Below are positions 21,326-29,988 of a stretch of 64,000 nt of DNA, one piece after another. The notes beneath the pieces are model-generated. The model made no database searches. It saw only the letters and a program-made list of their open reading frames with translations, and was not told the DNA's origin. The stretch comes from Phycisphaeraceae bacterium (GTDB lineage: Bacteria > Planctomycetota > Phycisphaerae > Phycisphaerales > Phycisphaeraceae), in assembly GCA_040222855.1 (NCBI GenBank), contig JAVKCD010000019.1, forward strand, positions 604,912 through 668,911. Direction: 5' to 3'. The translations under genes were made by a program, and so were the position numbers. Each line of letters starts with the position of its first letter. Within the stretch, counting starts at the first letter, position 1.

Positions 21326-22421
21326 CCACCAATCCGACCTCCCCCCCGACCGCTCTCACCTCTCGGTCAACCCCGCCAATGCGGACGACGCCGCCGCTAA
21401 ACCCCTCCCGCGCCGCCGACAACTCTCTAACGACCAACTCGCCAAAGGCATCACCGCCGGCGACCGCGCCATCCTCGGCCGCGCCATCACCCTTGCCGAA
21501 TCTCACAAACCCCAGCACCAACGACAAGCCGAACAACTCGTCACCCAACTCATGCCCCAAACCGGCAACGCCCTACGCGTCGGCATCACCGGTGTCCCAG
21601 GCGTCGGCAAATCAACCTTCATCGAACGCCTGGGCGTCACACTCGCCGACGACAACCACCGCGTCGCCGTCCTCGCCGTTGACCCCTCATCATCCATCAC
21701 AGGCGGATCGATCCTCGGCGACAAAACACGCATGGCCAAACTCGCCACACACCCCAACGCCTTCATCCGACCCTCGCCCTCCGCAGGAACCCTGGGCGGA
21801 GTCGCCAAAAAAACCCGCGAAACCCTACTCCTCGTCGAAGCCGCCGGCTACGACATCGTCCTCGTCGAAACCGTAGGCGTCGGACAATCCGAAACCGTCG
21901 TCGCCGAAATGACCGACTGCTTCCTCGCCCTCATGCTCCCCAACGCCGGCGACGAACTCCAGGGCATCAAACGCGGGCTCCTCGAAGTCACCGACATCAT
22001 CGCCGTCAACAAAGCCGACGCCGACAACATCACCGCAGCCCAACACGCCGCCGCCGACCTCAAGCGCGCCATGCACGTCATGCCACGAAAAGACAACAAC
22101 TGGCAAGTCCCCGTCCTCACCTGCTCCGCACGCACCGGTGACAACCTCACCGAAGTCTGGCAAACCGTCACCACCCGAATCCACGACCTCCGCAACTCCG
22201 GCACCCTCGAAAAACGCCGCCGCAAACAAGCCCTCCGATGGATGTGGTCCCTCATTGAAGACCAACTCCTCACCACCCTCAAATATGACCAACACACACA
22301 ACCCCTCATCCAACAAATGGAAAACGAAGTGACCTCCGGACAACGCGCCCCCACCGCCGCCGCCCGCACCGTCCTCGACCAGTTCCTCCACCAACACGCT
22401 TCACCCGACAACAACAGCTAA
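21312..22421 (+). CDS. meaB: Methylmalonyl-CoA mutase GTPase chaperone MeaB/ArgK
   Basis: 369 residues. MeaB-type G3E GTPases guard the mutase, gating cofactor loading and removing inactivated cobalamin. Walker A is GVPGVGKST at 94-102. Other family marks are VDPSSSITGGSILGDKTRM, the switch segment VLVETVGVGQSE and the guanine-specificity motif NKAD. The N-terminus includes the expected region LAKGITAGDRAILGRAITL. The ATG at 21312 gives the usual length; the longer frame from 21225 uses the 3' end of the lipoprotein gene and looks spurious. It lies after mutAB, in keeping with the usual operon. Confidence 0.94.
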   Translation: MPNLDHQSDLPPDRSHLSVNPANADDAAAKPLPRRRQLSNDQLAKGITAGDRAILGRAITLAESHKPQHQRQAEQLVTQLMPQTGNALRVGITGVPGVGKSTFIERLGVTLADDNHRVAVLAVDPSSSITGGSILGDKTRMAKLATHPNAFIRPSPSAGTLGGVAKKTRETLLLVEAAGYDIVLVETVGVGQSETVVAEMTDCFLALMLPNAGDELQGIKRGLLEVTDIIAVNKADADNITAAQHAAADLKRAMHVMPRKDNNWQVPVLTCSARTGDNLTEVWQTVTTRIHDLRNSGTLEKRRRKQALRWMWSLIEDQLLTTLKYDQHTQPLIQQMENEVTSGQRAPTAAARTVLDQFLHQHASPDNNS

Positions 22422-22473
22422 CCCCTTAACCCGACCACGCTTCCGCAGAACACGCCAGCCGTGATGCACCACA

Positions 22474-22529
22474 GGGTTATCCTTCACAACATAAAATTCC
22501 TTGGTCACACCGCACCCCCGGGTTATCCT
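22474..22529. repeat. Two direct copies of GGGTTATCCT
   Basis: The 10-mer occurs at 22474-22483 and again at 22520-22529, 46 bases apart, in the 181-base gap before the protease gene. It could be a paired regulator site or chance. No other promoter element was convincing here. Confidence 0.3.
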
Positions 22530-22602
22530 CGATCTGTAAGGCTGTCAGTACACCCATAAGAAGAACAAGCGATTCGGAGCCACAACGAGGAAGAGGGAAC
22601 AC

Positions 22603-25533
22603 ATGATGATCCGCCCGACCACTCGCGCCCTCCTGGCGCTCAGCGCCCCACTGCTGGTCGCCGCCACCTACGCCAACGCCCAGGACGTCACCCAACAGTT
22701 CCTCAACGCCACCTTTGTCAACGCCACCAACCCACTCGGCGACCCCACCATCCCGCCCCCCGCTGGGCCCGGCGACACCCCAGGATCCAAAGCCTTCAAC
22801 AGCGGACTCATCAACGACTTCCTCAGCGTCGAAGGCGGACCCGCCGTCGAAATGGGACAGGTCCGACTTGACCTCGCCGTCGACTACAAAATCAGCGGAC
22901 TCGCCGGCGCTCAGGTCGACGCCTGGCTCGTCTACGGCTACTACGGCGACATCGCCAAAAACGCCGCCGGCAACACCAGCTTCAGCTACCGCGCCCGTGT
23001 CATCCCCGAAGCAGCCGGCGTCTTCAACCCCGCAGTCAATATCTTCGACTTCAACCCCGCCGCCATCACCACCACCGGCACCAAAAGCCTCTACGCCATC
23101 CAGCCACTCGGCAACATCAATGCCAACAACTACCGCGTCCTCCAGGAAACCACCCTCTCCGCCGACACCGCCGCCGCCATGCCCGCCGTCACCAACGCTC
23201 TCGACTTCTTCCAGTCCACCGGCGCTGGCATCACCCTCCAGGACCGCGGCATCTTCGCCACACTCGTCACCGCACCACGAGGACTACCCAACTCACGAGA
23301 CGCCATTGGCGTCGCCGCCGCCAGAGCCAACGCCATCCTCACCGCAACCGGCGCAAACCTAAATGGCACCGGCATCAAGATCGGACAGATCGAACTCGGC
23401 GTCCCCAGCGCCAACCACAAAGACCTCAAAGCCACCGCACCCAACCGCGTCCTCACCATCCACCCCAACAGCACCAACGCCGGATACCGCGACGAACACG
23501 CACACGCCGTCGCAGGCATCATGGTCGCTAGAAACGCCGACTCAGCCAAAGCCGGCGTCGCCAACGGCGCCACCCTCTTCTCCTCCGCCTCTCTCGCCCA
23601 AGGCTCCAACGACTCACTCGTCCAACGCCTCCGCGCCTTCGACTACCTCGTCGATACCCAAGGCATCAACGTCTTCAACGCCAGCTTCGGCGTCTCCGAT
23701 GTCCCCGACCGCGGGCTCGACATCAACGACGGCAACAGCCCCCCCGCCCGCTTCTACGACTGGCTCGCCGACAAAAAACGCGTCATAGGCGTCGTCTCCG
23801 CCGGTAACACCGGCGACGTCTCTCGACCCGACGCCGGAGAAGCCGGACGAGCCAACGCCGGTATCGCCGACGTCGCAGGAACCATCACCGGGAACAACGG
23901 CGGATACAACGTCATCACCGTCGGAGCACTCGACTACGACTTCAAAGCACGCGCCTACTACAGCAGCTTCGGCACCACCAACTTTCCCACCAACAGCCCT
24001 CGCACCAAACCCGACCTCGTCGCACCCGGAACCTTCATCCTCACCACCGCCATCGCCGACATCGACGGTGCCAACGGACAAGACGACTACGCACGCAACT
24101 TCTTCGGCGTCGACGACTTCAACCGACCCGGTGTCAGCGCCGGGGCCGCCATCACCGGCACCAGCTTCGCCGCACCTCACGTCGCCGGCGGGGTCGCCAT
24201 CATGCTCGAACTCGCCAACAAACTCGACGGAAACCTCAACGGCGACCGCTCCAGACCACAGGTCGTCAAAGCCATCCTCATGAACGCCGCCGACCGAACC
24301 GTCCTCCACCGTGACGGCTCACCATGGGCACAAGGCAACCCAACCGGCGACTCCGTCACCCGACCACTCGACGACCAGCTCGGCGCCGGAATGATCGACC
24401 TCGACCGCGCCCTCCTCAACCTCGTCCCCAACGAAGCCAAAGCCGCCGAAGACCCCTCCACCACCCACCAGGCCACCGTCATAGGCGTCACCAACAAACT
24501 CTGGGACTGGCAGGTCGTCGATAAAGCCGCAAACAAAGGCGAAATCGCCAGCTACCAGTTCAAAAAAGGAATCGTCCGAGGCGACAAAGTCCGCGCCACC
24601 ATCACATGGCACCGACAAACCGCCAGCGCCGATGGCGACCTCAACATCGAAGACACCGACACCTTCAACGTCCAGGCTCTCAACAACCTCAACATGTTCC
24701 TCTACAACCGAGCCAACACCAAAGAAGCCTGGGTCAAAGAGTTCCAGTCCGTCAGCGCCCACGACAACGTCGAACTCTTCAACGACAAACGCATCGCACG
24801 AAACGGCTTCTGGGCCGTCGACGTCTGGAACCGCAGCGCCAACACCGAAGGCTTCGCCATCGCCATCGAAGTCAACTCCAACCCCGCCGCCGTAGGCGGA
24901 ATCACACCATGGGCCTTCTCCAGCCACGTTACCGAACCCGATGCCGACATCCCCGTCCTCGGCGACCTCCTACCCGTCGAAGCCAACTCCGGCATCTTCA
25001 TGAAACCCACCTTCAGCCTCGAACAGCTCGCCGCCGGCGAAGACCTTCTCCACATCCTCGATGACAACCTCGACTATACCTACGCCTCCGGCGCAACCTA
25101 CAACGTCTTCTGGGGCGCCGAACTCCGCGATGTCCCCGATGACACTTACACCGATACCGACTGGTTCCAGGGCCTCATCCCCGGCATGGACTCACTCCTG
25201 AGCCTCAACAACTGGCAAGAAGCCACCTCCGGACTCGTTGATACGGACGGCAACCTCACCCCCGCACAGATCGCCGACCCTCAGTTCTGGCAGGACATCA
25301 GCGACGCCCTCAACGGCATCCCCACCCTCAACCCCGCCGCCGAGTCACTCGCCGCCCTCGTCAACAACCAGGTCCTCGAGTTCAACTTCGTCATCGACGT
25401 CGACGGCGACCGCCTCTTCTCACCCGACGTCGACGGCATCGGCTGGTTCCAGGTCACCACCACCATCCCCGAACCCACCACCACCCTCCTCACCCTCTCA
25501 CTCCTAGCCCTCAACCAACGAAAATATGCCTAA
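22603..25533 (+). CDS. Subtilase-like S8 serine protease with PEP-CTERM tail
   Basis: 976 residues. The signal peptide ends near ATYANA-Q (about residue 26). The protease domain begins near residue 250. His is in DEHAHAVAGIM (H299), the oxyanion Asn in GVVSAGNTGD and the nucleophile in GTSFAAPHVAGG (S521). At the place of the catalytic Asp the sequence is IGQIELGVP, with Glu264 instead. After the protease come beta-rich regions with several Asp-rich, possibly calcium-binding, loops. The C-terminus is a PEP-CTERM-type signal: IPEPTTTLLTLSLLALNQRK, that is Pro-Glu-Pro, hydrophobic helix, basic end. It should be exported and sorted to the cell surface. The ribosome site AGAGGGA precedes the ATG. 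Confidence 0.85.
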   Translation: MMIRPTTRALLALSAPLLVAATYANAQDVTQQFLNATFVNATNPLGDPTIPPPAGPGDTPGSKAFNSGLINDFLSVEGGPAVEMGQVRLDLAVDYKISGLAGAQVDAWLVYGYYGDIAKNAAGNTSFSYRARVIPEAAGVFNPAVNIFDFNPAAITTTGTKSLYAIQPLGNINANNYRVLQETTLSADTAAAMPAVTNALDFFQSTGAGITLQDRGIFATLVTAPRGLPNSRDAIGVAAARANAILTATGANLNGTGIKIGQIELGVPSANHKDLKATAPNRVLTIHPNSTNAGYRDEHAHAVAGIMVARNADSAKAGVANGATLFSSASLAQGSNDSLVQRLRAFDYLVDTQGINVFNASFGVSDVPDRGLDINDGNSPPARFYDWLADKKRVIGVVSAGNTGDVSRPDAGEAGRANAGIADVAGTITGNNGGYNVITVGALDYDFKARAYYSSFGTTNFPTNSPRTKPDLVAPGTFILTTAIADIDGANGQDDYARNFFGVDDFNRPGVSAGAAITGTSFAAPHVAGGVAIMLELANKLDGNLNGDRSRPQVVKAILMNAADRTVLHRDGSPWAQGNPTGDSVTRPLDDQLGAGMIDLDRALLNLVPNEAKAAEDPSTTHQATVIGVTNKLWDWQVVDKAANKGEIASYQFKKGIVRGDKVRATITWHRQTASADGDLNIEDTDTFNVQALNNLNMFLYNRANTKEAWVKEFQSVSAHDNVELFNDKRIARNGFWAVDVWNRSANTEGFAIAIEVNSNPAAVGGITPWAFSSHVTEPDADIPVLGDLLPVEANSGIFMKPTFSLEQLAAGEDLLHILDDNLDYTYASGATYNVFWGAELRDVPDDTYTDTDWFQGLIPGMDSLLSLNNWQEATSGLVDTDGNLTPAQIADPQFWQDISDALNGIPTLNPAAESLAALVNNQVLEFNFVIDVDGDRLFSPDVDGIGWFQVTTTIPEPTTTLLTLSLLALNQRKYA

Positions 25534-25545
25534 GTCGATGGGTGG

Positions 25546-25572
25546 CCGGGGTCCAGCAAAGCTGGCCCCCGG
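25546..25572. terminator. Strong GC-rich hairpin after the subtilase gene
   Basis: CCGGGGTCCAGC and GCTGGCCCCCGG pair with one mismatch around an AAA loop, 12 bases beyond the protease stop. There is no T-run on either side, so it may be a Rho-independent-like stop without a tail, an mRNA stabiliser or a palindromic repeat. Confidence 0.45.
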
Positions 25573-25637
25573 ATCCCCGAAACCCGACAACACCAAGACC
25601 CTCATTCAACAAATGAATAACGATGGGTAGCTGTGCT

Positions 25638-25651
25638 CACGCCCAGGCGTG
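25638..25651. repeat. Intergenic palindrome CACGCC-CA-GGCGTG
   Basis: A 6-base stem followed by CCCACAGATCA. The flank is nearly the same as that of the palindrome at 38022 (CCCACAGAATCA), which supports a shared small dispersed element. Confidence 0.45.
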
Positions 25652-25708
25652 CCCACAGATCAGTCAACCTCACCCCCCCCCACTCTCTACTCTCTCCCCT
25701 CAACTCTC

Positions 25709-25727
25709 TAGCGAGCTTCGCTCGCTA
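25709..25727. terminator. Hairpin overlapping the stop of the zinc-ribbon gene
   Basis: TAGCGAGC and GCTCGCTA form a perfect 8-base stem with a TTC loop. The right arm contains the stop codon of the minus-strand gene. No T-run follows. It could limit transcription from either side of this convergent gap. Confidence 0.4.
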
Positions 25728-26423
25728 CCCAGCCGGAAAAAACTCCGGACCAATCAACGCCAGCGACACCACCACCAACCCCACAATCAACACGATCAAC
25801 CCCAACGCAATCAACGGGTCCATCCGCCTCGCCACCGGCTCCTCCACCCGCTCAATCGCCGCCTCCTCTTCCTCCGACAGATAACTTAGCGCCTCCTTCG
25901 CCAGCACATCATCCTCCACCTCCGGGTCCTCGACGACCGCGAGATCAGCCCGCGAAGCAACATAACGCCCCGTCACCTTCCACAAAATGATCACCTGCAA
26001 CGCCACCACCGCCAGCCCCAGCAGCGGCGCACCAATCGTCGCCACCGCATCAAGCGTCACATGCCGCGTCACGATCAACGGCTCACCATGAAACCTCGAA
26101 TCACCACCCGCCGACTCCATCCAAGCCATCAACGCCCCCGCCGCCGCCAACGTCATCAAACACGACACCACAATCCCCGGCGCAAAAACCAGCCACAACC
26201 CCAGCACCACCACGAACCTCGGCGACCCGTCCACCGCCCCCCGATAAGCACTTCCCGCCGCATACACCTGCTCCAACGGCCCCGTCGAAGCATGCGCCGT
26301 AATCGGCCGCGCACACTCCGGACAAAAATGATCAAACCGCCCCACAGCCGCCAGACAATGCGGACACAACCCACCCCCCTCATCACCATGCTCCTCTCGG
26401 TATTTCTCAATCGATAAAGACAT
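25725..26423 (-). CDS. Zinc-ribbon integral membrane protein, function unknown
   Basis: 232 residues. An N-terminal zinc ribbon (CPHCLAAVGRFDHFCPEC, four cysteines as CxxC pairs) is followed by three hydrophobic segments, at about residues 72-98, 125-149 and 208-226. An acidic stretch lies between the second and third (VEDPEVEDDVLAKEA and SEEEEAAIERVEEP). The family is not known to me. Proteins with this layout occur widely as small membrane proteins with cytoplasmic metal-binding heads. The ATG at 26423 is preferred over a GTG one codon upstream because AGG lies 8 bases before it. It is transcribed alone, downstream of nothing obvious. Confidence 0.65.
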   Translation of the reverse strand: MSLSIEKYREEHGDEGGGLCPHCLAAVGRFDHFCPECARPITAHASTGPLEQVYAAGSAYRGAVDGSPRFVVVLGLWLVFAPGIVVSCLMTLAAAGALMAWMESAGGDSRFHGEPLIVTRHVTLDAVATIGAPLLGLAVVALQVIILWKVTGRYVASRADLAVVEDPEVEDDVLAKEALSYLSEEEEAAIERVEEPVARRMDPLIALGLIVLIVGLVVVSLALIGPEFFPAG

Positions 26424-26752
26424 CACACCAACCTCGACACACTAAGCCCATCACACAGAACAGATTAAATCGTAGCACTCAATGAGCCGTGCGCACAACG
26501 ACGGCGCGCGCGCACAAAGCAACGCCGTTAACCCCCCATCCACGTCGTTTCAACGCCGATTCACGCCCTTCAACGCCCTCTCACGACCACAAAACACCCC
26601 CAAACAGCACCTCAAAACCCCGCCCAAACCGCCACAACCACCACGAAATCCCCACCCACACCCCGCCACAAGGCGTCACCACTCCACCACAACCCCAAAC
26701 CACCCCCGCCATGCGCACAACAACCCATGCGCACAACCCGCTCCCCAAATCA
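26424..26752. other. Intergenic region with repeated TGCGCACAAC motif
   Basis: About 330 bases between murQ and the zinc-ribbon gene, both on the minus strand. I see no gene. It is C-rich on the + strand and holds three exact copies of TGCGCACAAC (26490, 26712, 26728). The promoter of the zinc-ribbon gene should lie at its left end, but no convincing hexamers were found. Confidence 0.45.
26709..26737. repeat. Tandem 13-mer CCATGCGCACAAC, two copies
   Basis: CCATGCGCACAAC is present at 26709-26721 and 26725-26737, a 16-base period, just 16 bases past the murQ stop. The core TGCGCACAAC also occurs at 26490 and at 38138 in another gap. Spacing of about one and a half helical turns suggests possible paired protein binding. 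Confidence 0.5.
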
Positions 26753-27703
26753 CTACTCCGGATCACCCAGCAACGGCCGCACCTGACCCGCATTCTCCTC
26801 AAGCAGCTGCTGAGCCTTATCCGCATCCAGATCACGACCCGCCATCACCAACGCCAGCTTCACCCGACCATGCGCCGCATGAAGAATCTCGAGCGCCCGG
26901 TCCCGCGTTAGCGTCGGGTTCTGTCCCCGAATAATCCGGATCGCACGATCCACCAGCTTCGAGTTCTTGATCTGCAGATCAATCATCAGGTTCCCCCAAA
27001 CCTTCCCCAGCCGCACCATCGCCGCCGTCGTGATCATGTTCAACGCCAGCTTCGTCGCCGTCCCCGCCTTCATCCGCGTCGACCCCGTCACCACCTCAGG
27101 ACCCACCAGCAGCTCCACCGGAAAGTCCAACTTGTCCATCGCCAACTCACTCGGCAGCGAATCCATCGACACACACGCCACCAGACCCGTCGCCGCGCCC
27201 CGCGCCTTCGCGTGCTCAATAGCACCCCACACATAAGGCGTCGTCCCCCCCGCAGCTATCCCCACAAACGTGTCGTTCTCGTCCAGACCAATCCGATCAA
27301 AGTGCGCCACAATCTCGTCCGGATCATCCTCCGCACCCTCCACCGCCACCCGCAACGCCGTATCGCCCCCACACATGATCCCGATCACATCGTTCGGATC
27401 ACAGTGAAACGTAGGCGGGCACTCCGAAGCATCCAGCACCCCCAGCCGACCCGACGTCCCCGCGCCCGAGTACACCAGCGAACCACCCCGCTTATGACCC
27501 TCCACCACCCGGTCCACCAGCCGCGTGATCTGCGGGATCGCCGCCCGCACCGCCAACGCCACCGTCGCGTCCTGATCGTTAATCACCTCCAGCACCCCCG
27601 ACGTCGACAACGTATCCAGACGCGCCGCCGCCTCCAGCCGCTGCTCAGTCAGCAGGTGCCCACGATCTTCTGACGGTTGCAGCTTGGGGAGCGTCGAGGC
27701 CAC
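26753..27703 (-). CDS. murQ: N-acetylmuramic acid 6-phosphate etherase
   Basis: 316 residues. It cleaves the lactyl ether of MurNAc-6-phosphate to give GlcNAc-6-phosphate during cell-wall recycling. The N-terminus has LLTEQRLEAAARLDTLST. The SIS domain has GGSLVYSGAGTSGRLGVLDA followed by the catalytic Glu in SECPPTF. The second key Glu is in VAVEGAEDD. The GTG start at 27703 is supported by GGAAGGA a few bases upstream. anmK, the kinase that supplies the substrate, lies just upstream on the same strand but is separated by a terminator-like hairpin in the murQ leader. Confidence 0.95.
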   Translation of the reverse strand: MASTLPKLQPSEDRGHLLTEQRLEAAARLDTLSTSGVLEVINDQDATVALAVRAAIPQITRLVDRVVEGHKRGGSLVYSGAGTSGRLGVLDASECPPTFHCDPNDVIGIMCGGDTALRVAVEGAEDDPDEIVAHFDRIGLDENDTFVGIAAGGTTPYVWGAIEHAKARGAATGLVACVSMDSLPSELAMDKLDFPVELLVGPEVVTGSTRMKAGTATKLALNMITTAAMVRLGKVWGNLMIDLQIKNSKLVDRAIRIIRGQNPTLTRDRALEILHAAHGRVKLALVMAGRDLDADKAQQLLEENAGQVRPLLGDPE

Positions 27704-27733
27704 AGCGATCCTTCCCGATCAATCACGAACTTC

Positions 27734-27760
27734 AAAAACCCCTGTACCCCAAAACAGGGG
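27734..27760 (-). terminator. Rho-independent terminator between anmK and murQ
   Basis: On the minus strand CCCCTGT and ACAGGGG pair around an 8-base loop and are followed directly by TTTTT. It ends 31 bases before the murQ start, so it would stop anmK transcription or act as an attenuator in the murQ leader. Confidence 0.75.
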
Positions 27761-27797
27761 CAGCGGGTCTTATGGATATTACATACTTATTCACATT

Positions 27798-28931
27798 CTA
27801 ACCCGTAATCGACGATGGCCAAGCCCAACTGCCCGCCACACCCGGATTTTGAGCGCCGGTCACGCCCTCAAGCGTGATCGGCACTCCATCCGCCGACAAG
27901 GCCCCTAAAACCGCAAAACACGCCGCCTCACGCGCCTCACCCGCGATTCCAGCCGCTTCAGACGTCATCCACACCCCCGCCTGACCACTCGCACCGGCAA
28001 TCTGGGCAACCAGGGCAGGATTCAGACTCCCGCCCCCCGCCAGCACCGCACGCTCCACCCCATACCCATCAATCGCCCCCGCCAGCTTCCGTCCCACATA
28101 CCCCGCCGCCGACGCCAGCCAGTCCCCCGCCCCCACCTCCGGCCGCTTCGCGATCAAACCATCCACCCACGCCTGACCAAACTGCTCCCGCCCCAGCGTC
28201 CTCGGCGAATCACCCACCGCCGCTTCGATCAGACCCACCAACCCATCATCCACCCGCCCCGTCGACCCCACCTCACCATCCTTGTCATACGGCCGACCCA
28301 GCAGCGCCCGCGCCAACCCATCCAGCATCAGATTGCACGGACAAAGGTCCCCCGCCACCACCTCGGGAAACCCCCCGCCCTCTGCTGGCAGCGACACCGT
28401 GTAGTTGCACACGCCCCCCAGATTCACCACCGCCAACCGCCGATCCCGCCCGTAAAGAATCGGGTCCGCAATCGGCGTAATCGGCGCCCCCTGCCCCCCC
28501 GCGATCAGGTCCGCCTGCCGCAGGTCAAACACCACCGGCGCCCCGACTTCTCGCACCAGCGGCCAGGGATCAAACAACTGCCACGACAGATGCTCCTCCC
28601 CGATATGCCACACCGTCTGACCGTGCGCCGCCACCAGATCAACCTCCACCCCCGCCCCACACCGCTCCAGCAGCGCCGCTACCCCGCGCGCATACAACCC
28701 GCCCACTTCCCGACCCGCACGCAAAAAATCCGCCGCCGGATGCGCCGTCCCCTCCGCCAACGATCGCAGCGTCCCCGCCAGCCCCTCCGGCAGCCGCTCC
28801 GCATGATGCCCCACCACCTCCGCCGACATCGACAGCCCCTCACCCTCCACGCGCACCAACGCCGCATCAAGCCCGTCCAGACTCGTGCCCGTCATACACC
28901 CCACACACCACCGAACCGGCGCATCACTCAT
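27798..28931 (-). CDS. anmK: Anhydro-N-acetylmuramic acid kinase
   Basis: 377 residues. It opens and phosphorylates anhydroMurNAc from peptidoglycan turnover to MurNAc-6-phosphate, the substrate of MurQ. The N-terminal ATP-binding segment CVGCMTGTSLDGLDAALV is the family signature. Further matches are VDLVAAHGQTVWH, VVNLGGVCNYT and a late VLAGGGSLNPAL block. The ATG at 28931 (MSDAPVRW) is chosen; the frame to 29012 adds an Arg-rich stretch that is antisense-like coding of the next gene. It overlaps the stop of the AsmA-like gene by 8 bases, so the two are likely co-transcribed. Confidence 0.94.
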   Translation of the reverse strand: MSDAPVRWCVGCMTGTSLDGLDAALVRVEGEGLSMSAEVVGHHAERLPEGLAGTLRSLAEGTAHPAADFLRAGREVGGLYARGVAALLERCGAGVEVDLVAAHGQTVWHIGEEHLSWQLFDPWPLVREVGAPVVFDLRQADLIAGGQGAPITPIADPILYGRDRRLAVVNLGGVCNYTVSLPAEGGGFPEVVAGDLCPCNLMLDGLARALLGRPYDKDGEVGSTGRVDDGLVGLIEAAVGDSPRTLGREQFGQAWVDGLIAKRPEVGAGDWLASAAGYVGRKLAGAIDGYGVERAVLAGGGSLNPALVAQIAGASGQAGVWMTSEAAGIAGEAREAACFAVLGALSADGVPITLEGVTGAQNPGVAGSWAWPSSITG

Positions 28932-29928
28932 CCGCCGGCGGCTCCTCCGCCTGCTCCTCAACCTTCTCCTCTTCCTTCTTCCCGCCCAGCAACCCTCCCA
29001 CGCCACTGCCAATCTTCTTCAGTTGATTCCCGGCCTCTCCCGTCACCTTCTTCGCCGCATCGGTCGCCGTACCAGCCGCGCCCTGCACTGCGCCTGTCGC
29101 CGCGCCCGCGGCACCCTTCACGGCGTCACCGGCGGCACCCCCCACCTGCTTCACAGCACCCGCCGCACCCGAACCCATCGTCGTAAGCTGATTAATACTA
29201 ATCTTCGACAGCTTGTTCACCGACGACAAGCCATTCTGCAGCTGCCCCAACGCCGCCGAGGGCAGCAGCTCGACGCCATGCCGCGCCACCGCACCAAGAA
29301 TCGCGCGGGTGATCACCGAGGTCAGCTGCGCCATCATCGGGCCCTGATCCCCATCCGAACGGAAGTTGCTCAACTCAATCGGCTCAAGTTTCACTGTCAC
29401 CGATTTCTGCTGACTCCCGCCTAGCTTCACGTCCGCATCGGCTCGCACGTTCTTGATCGAGATCCGATCCACCGCCAGCACCGTCGTCGATGGCTCGGCT
29501 GGCTCCGCGGTCTCACCCGAAGAAAACCGTTCCAGACTCGCCAGGATCACGTCGTAGTTGTTCTTGTTCTCGCGAACCTCAAGACTCACATCAAAACCAT
29601 CAATCGTCACCAGCGGCACCTCAACCAGGTCGGACATCAGCGAACCCACCAGCACCTGCACCTGAGCGTTCTTAAGCAGCATGAACGGCTTGTCCGAAAA
29701 ACCCTCCGGGTTCGCCACCTTCAGATTCGTCAGCGTCAGCCGACCATTGAAGATCTCCAGGTCCGCGTCATCAATCGTCGTCTCCACACCCAGCGCATAT
29801 GTCCCCCCGTACTCAATCGCGTGCTTGAGCGCACCATCAATGTTGACCGCCAGAATCGTGACCCCCAGCACCACCAGCACCAACAACGCCCCAACGATCC
29901 CAACAACCCACAACATCGCACGCTTCAT
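28924..29928 (-). CDS. AsmA-like membrane-anchored envelope protein
   Basis: 334 residues. One N-terminal helix (MLWVVGIVGALLVLVVLGVT) is followed by a soluble part with the AsmA/DUF748-type pattern: GVETTIDDADLEIFNGRLTL, then a beta-rich region DGFDVSLEVRENKNNYDVIL. The last 100 residues are Ala/Gly-rich helices (GAAGAVKQVGGAAGDAVKGA) and an acidic tail. Such proteins often bridge membranes or help lipid transport in other bacteria; no direct evidence here. The ATG at 29928 has AGGAAGGAA upstream. The open frame continues to 30963 only because it lies antisense to ribD. It probably forms an operon with anmK. Confidence 0.75.
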   Translation of the reverse strand: MKRAMLWVVGIVGALLVLVVLGVTILAVNIDGALKHAIEYGGTYALGVETTIDDADLEIFNGRLTLTNLKVANPEGFSDKPFMLLKNAQVQVLVGSLMSDLVEVPLVTIDGFDVSLEVRENKNNYDVILASLERFSSGETAEPAEPSTTVLAVDRISIKNVRADADVKLGGSQQKSVTVKLEPIELSNFRSDGDQGPMMAQLTSVITRAILGAVARHGVELLPSAALGQLQNGLSSVNKLSKISINQLTTMGSGAAGAVKQVGGAAGDAVKGAAGAATGAVQGAAGTATDAAKKVTGEAGNQLKKIGSGVGGLLGGKKEEEKVEEQAEEPPADE

Positions 29929-29988
29929 CAGTCGTTCCTTCCTAATCAAGGTCTCATCACAACAGCACCACATCGTATCATCACCACC

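Noticed and set aside
26424-26752. A CRISPR-like array from the repeated TGCGCACAAC elements
   Set aside because: Only short 10-13 base units with irregular spacing, no spacers of uniform length and no cas genes.
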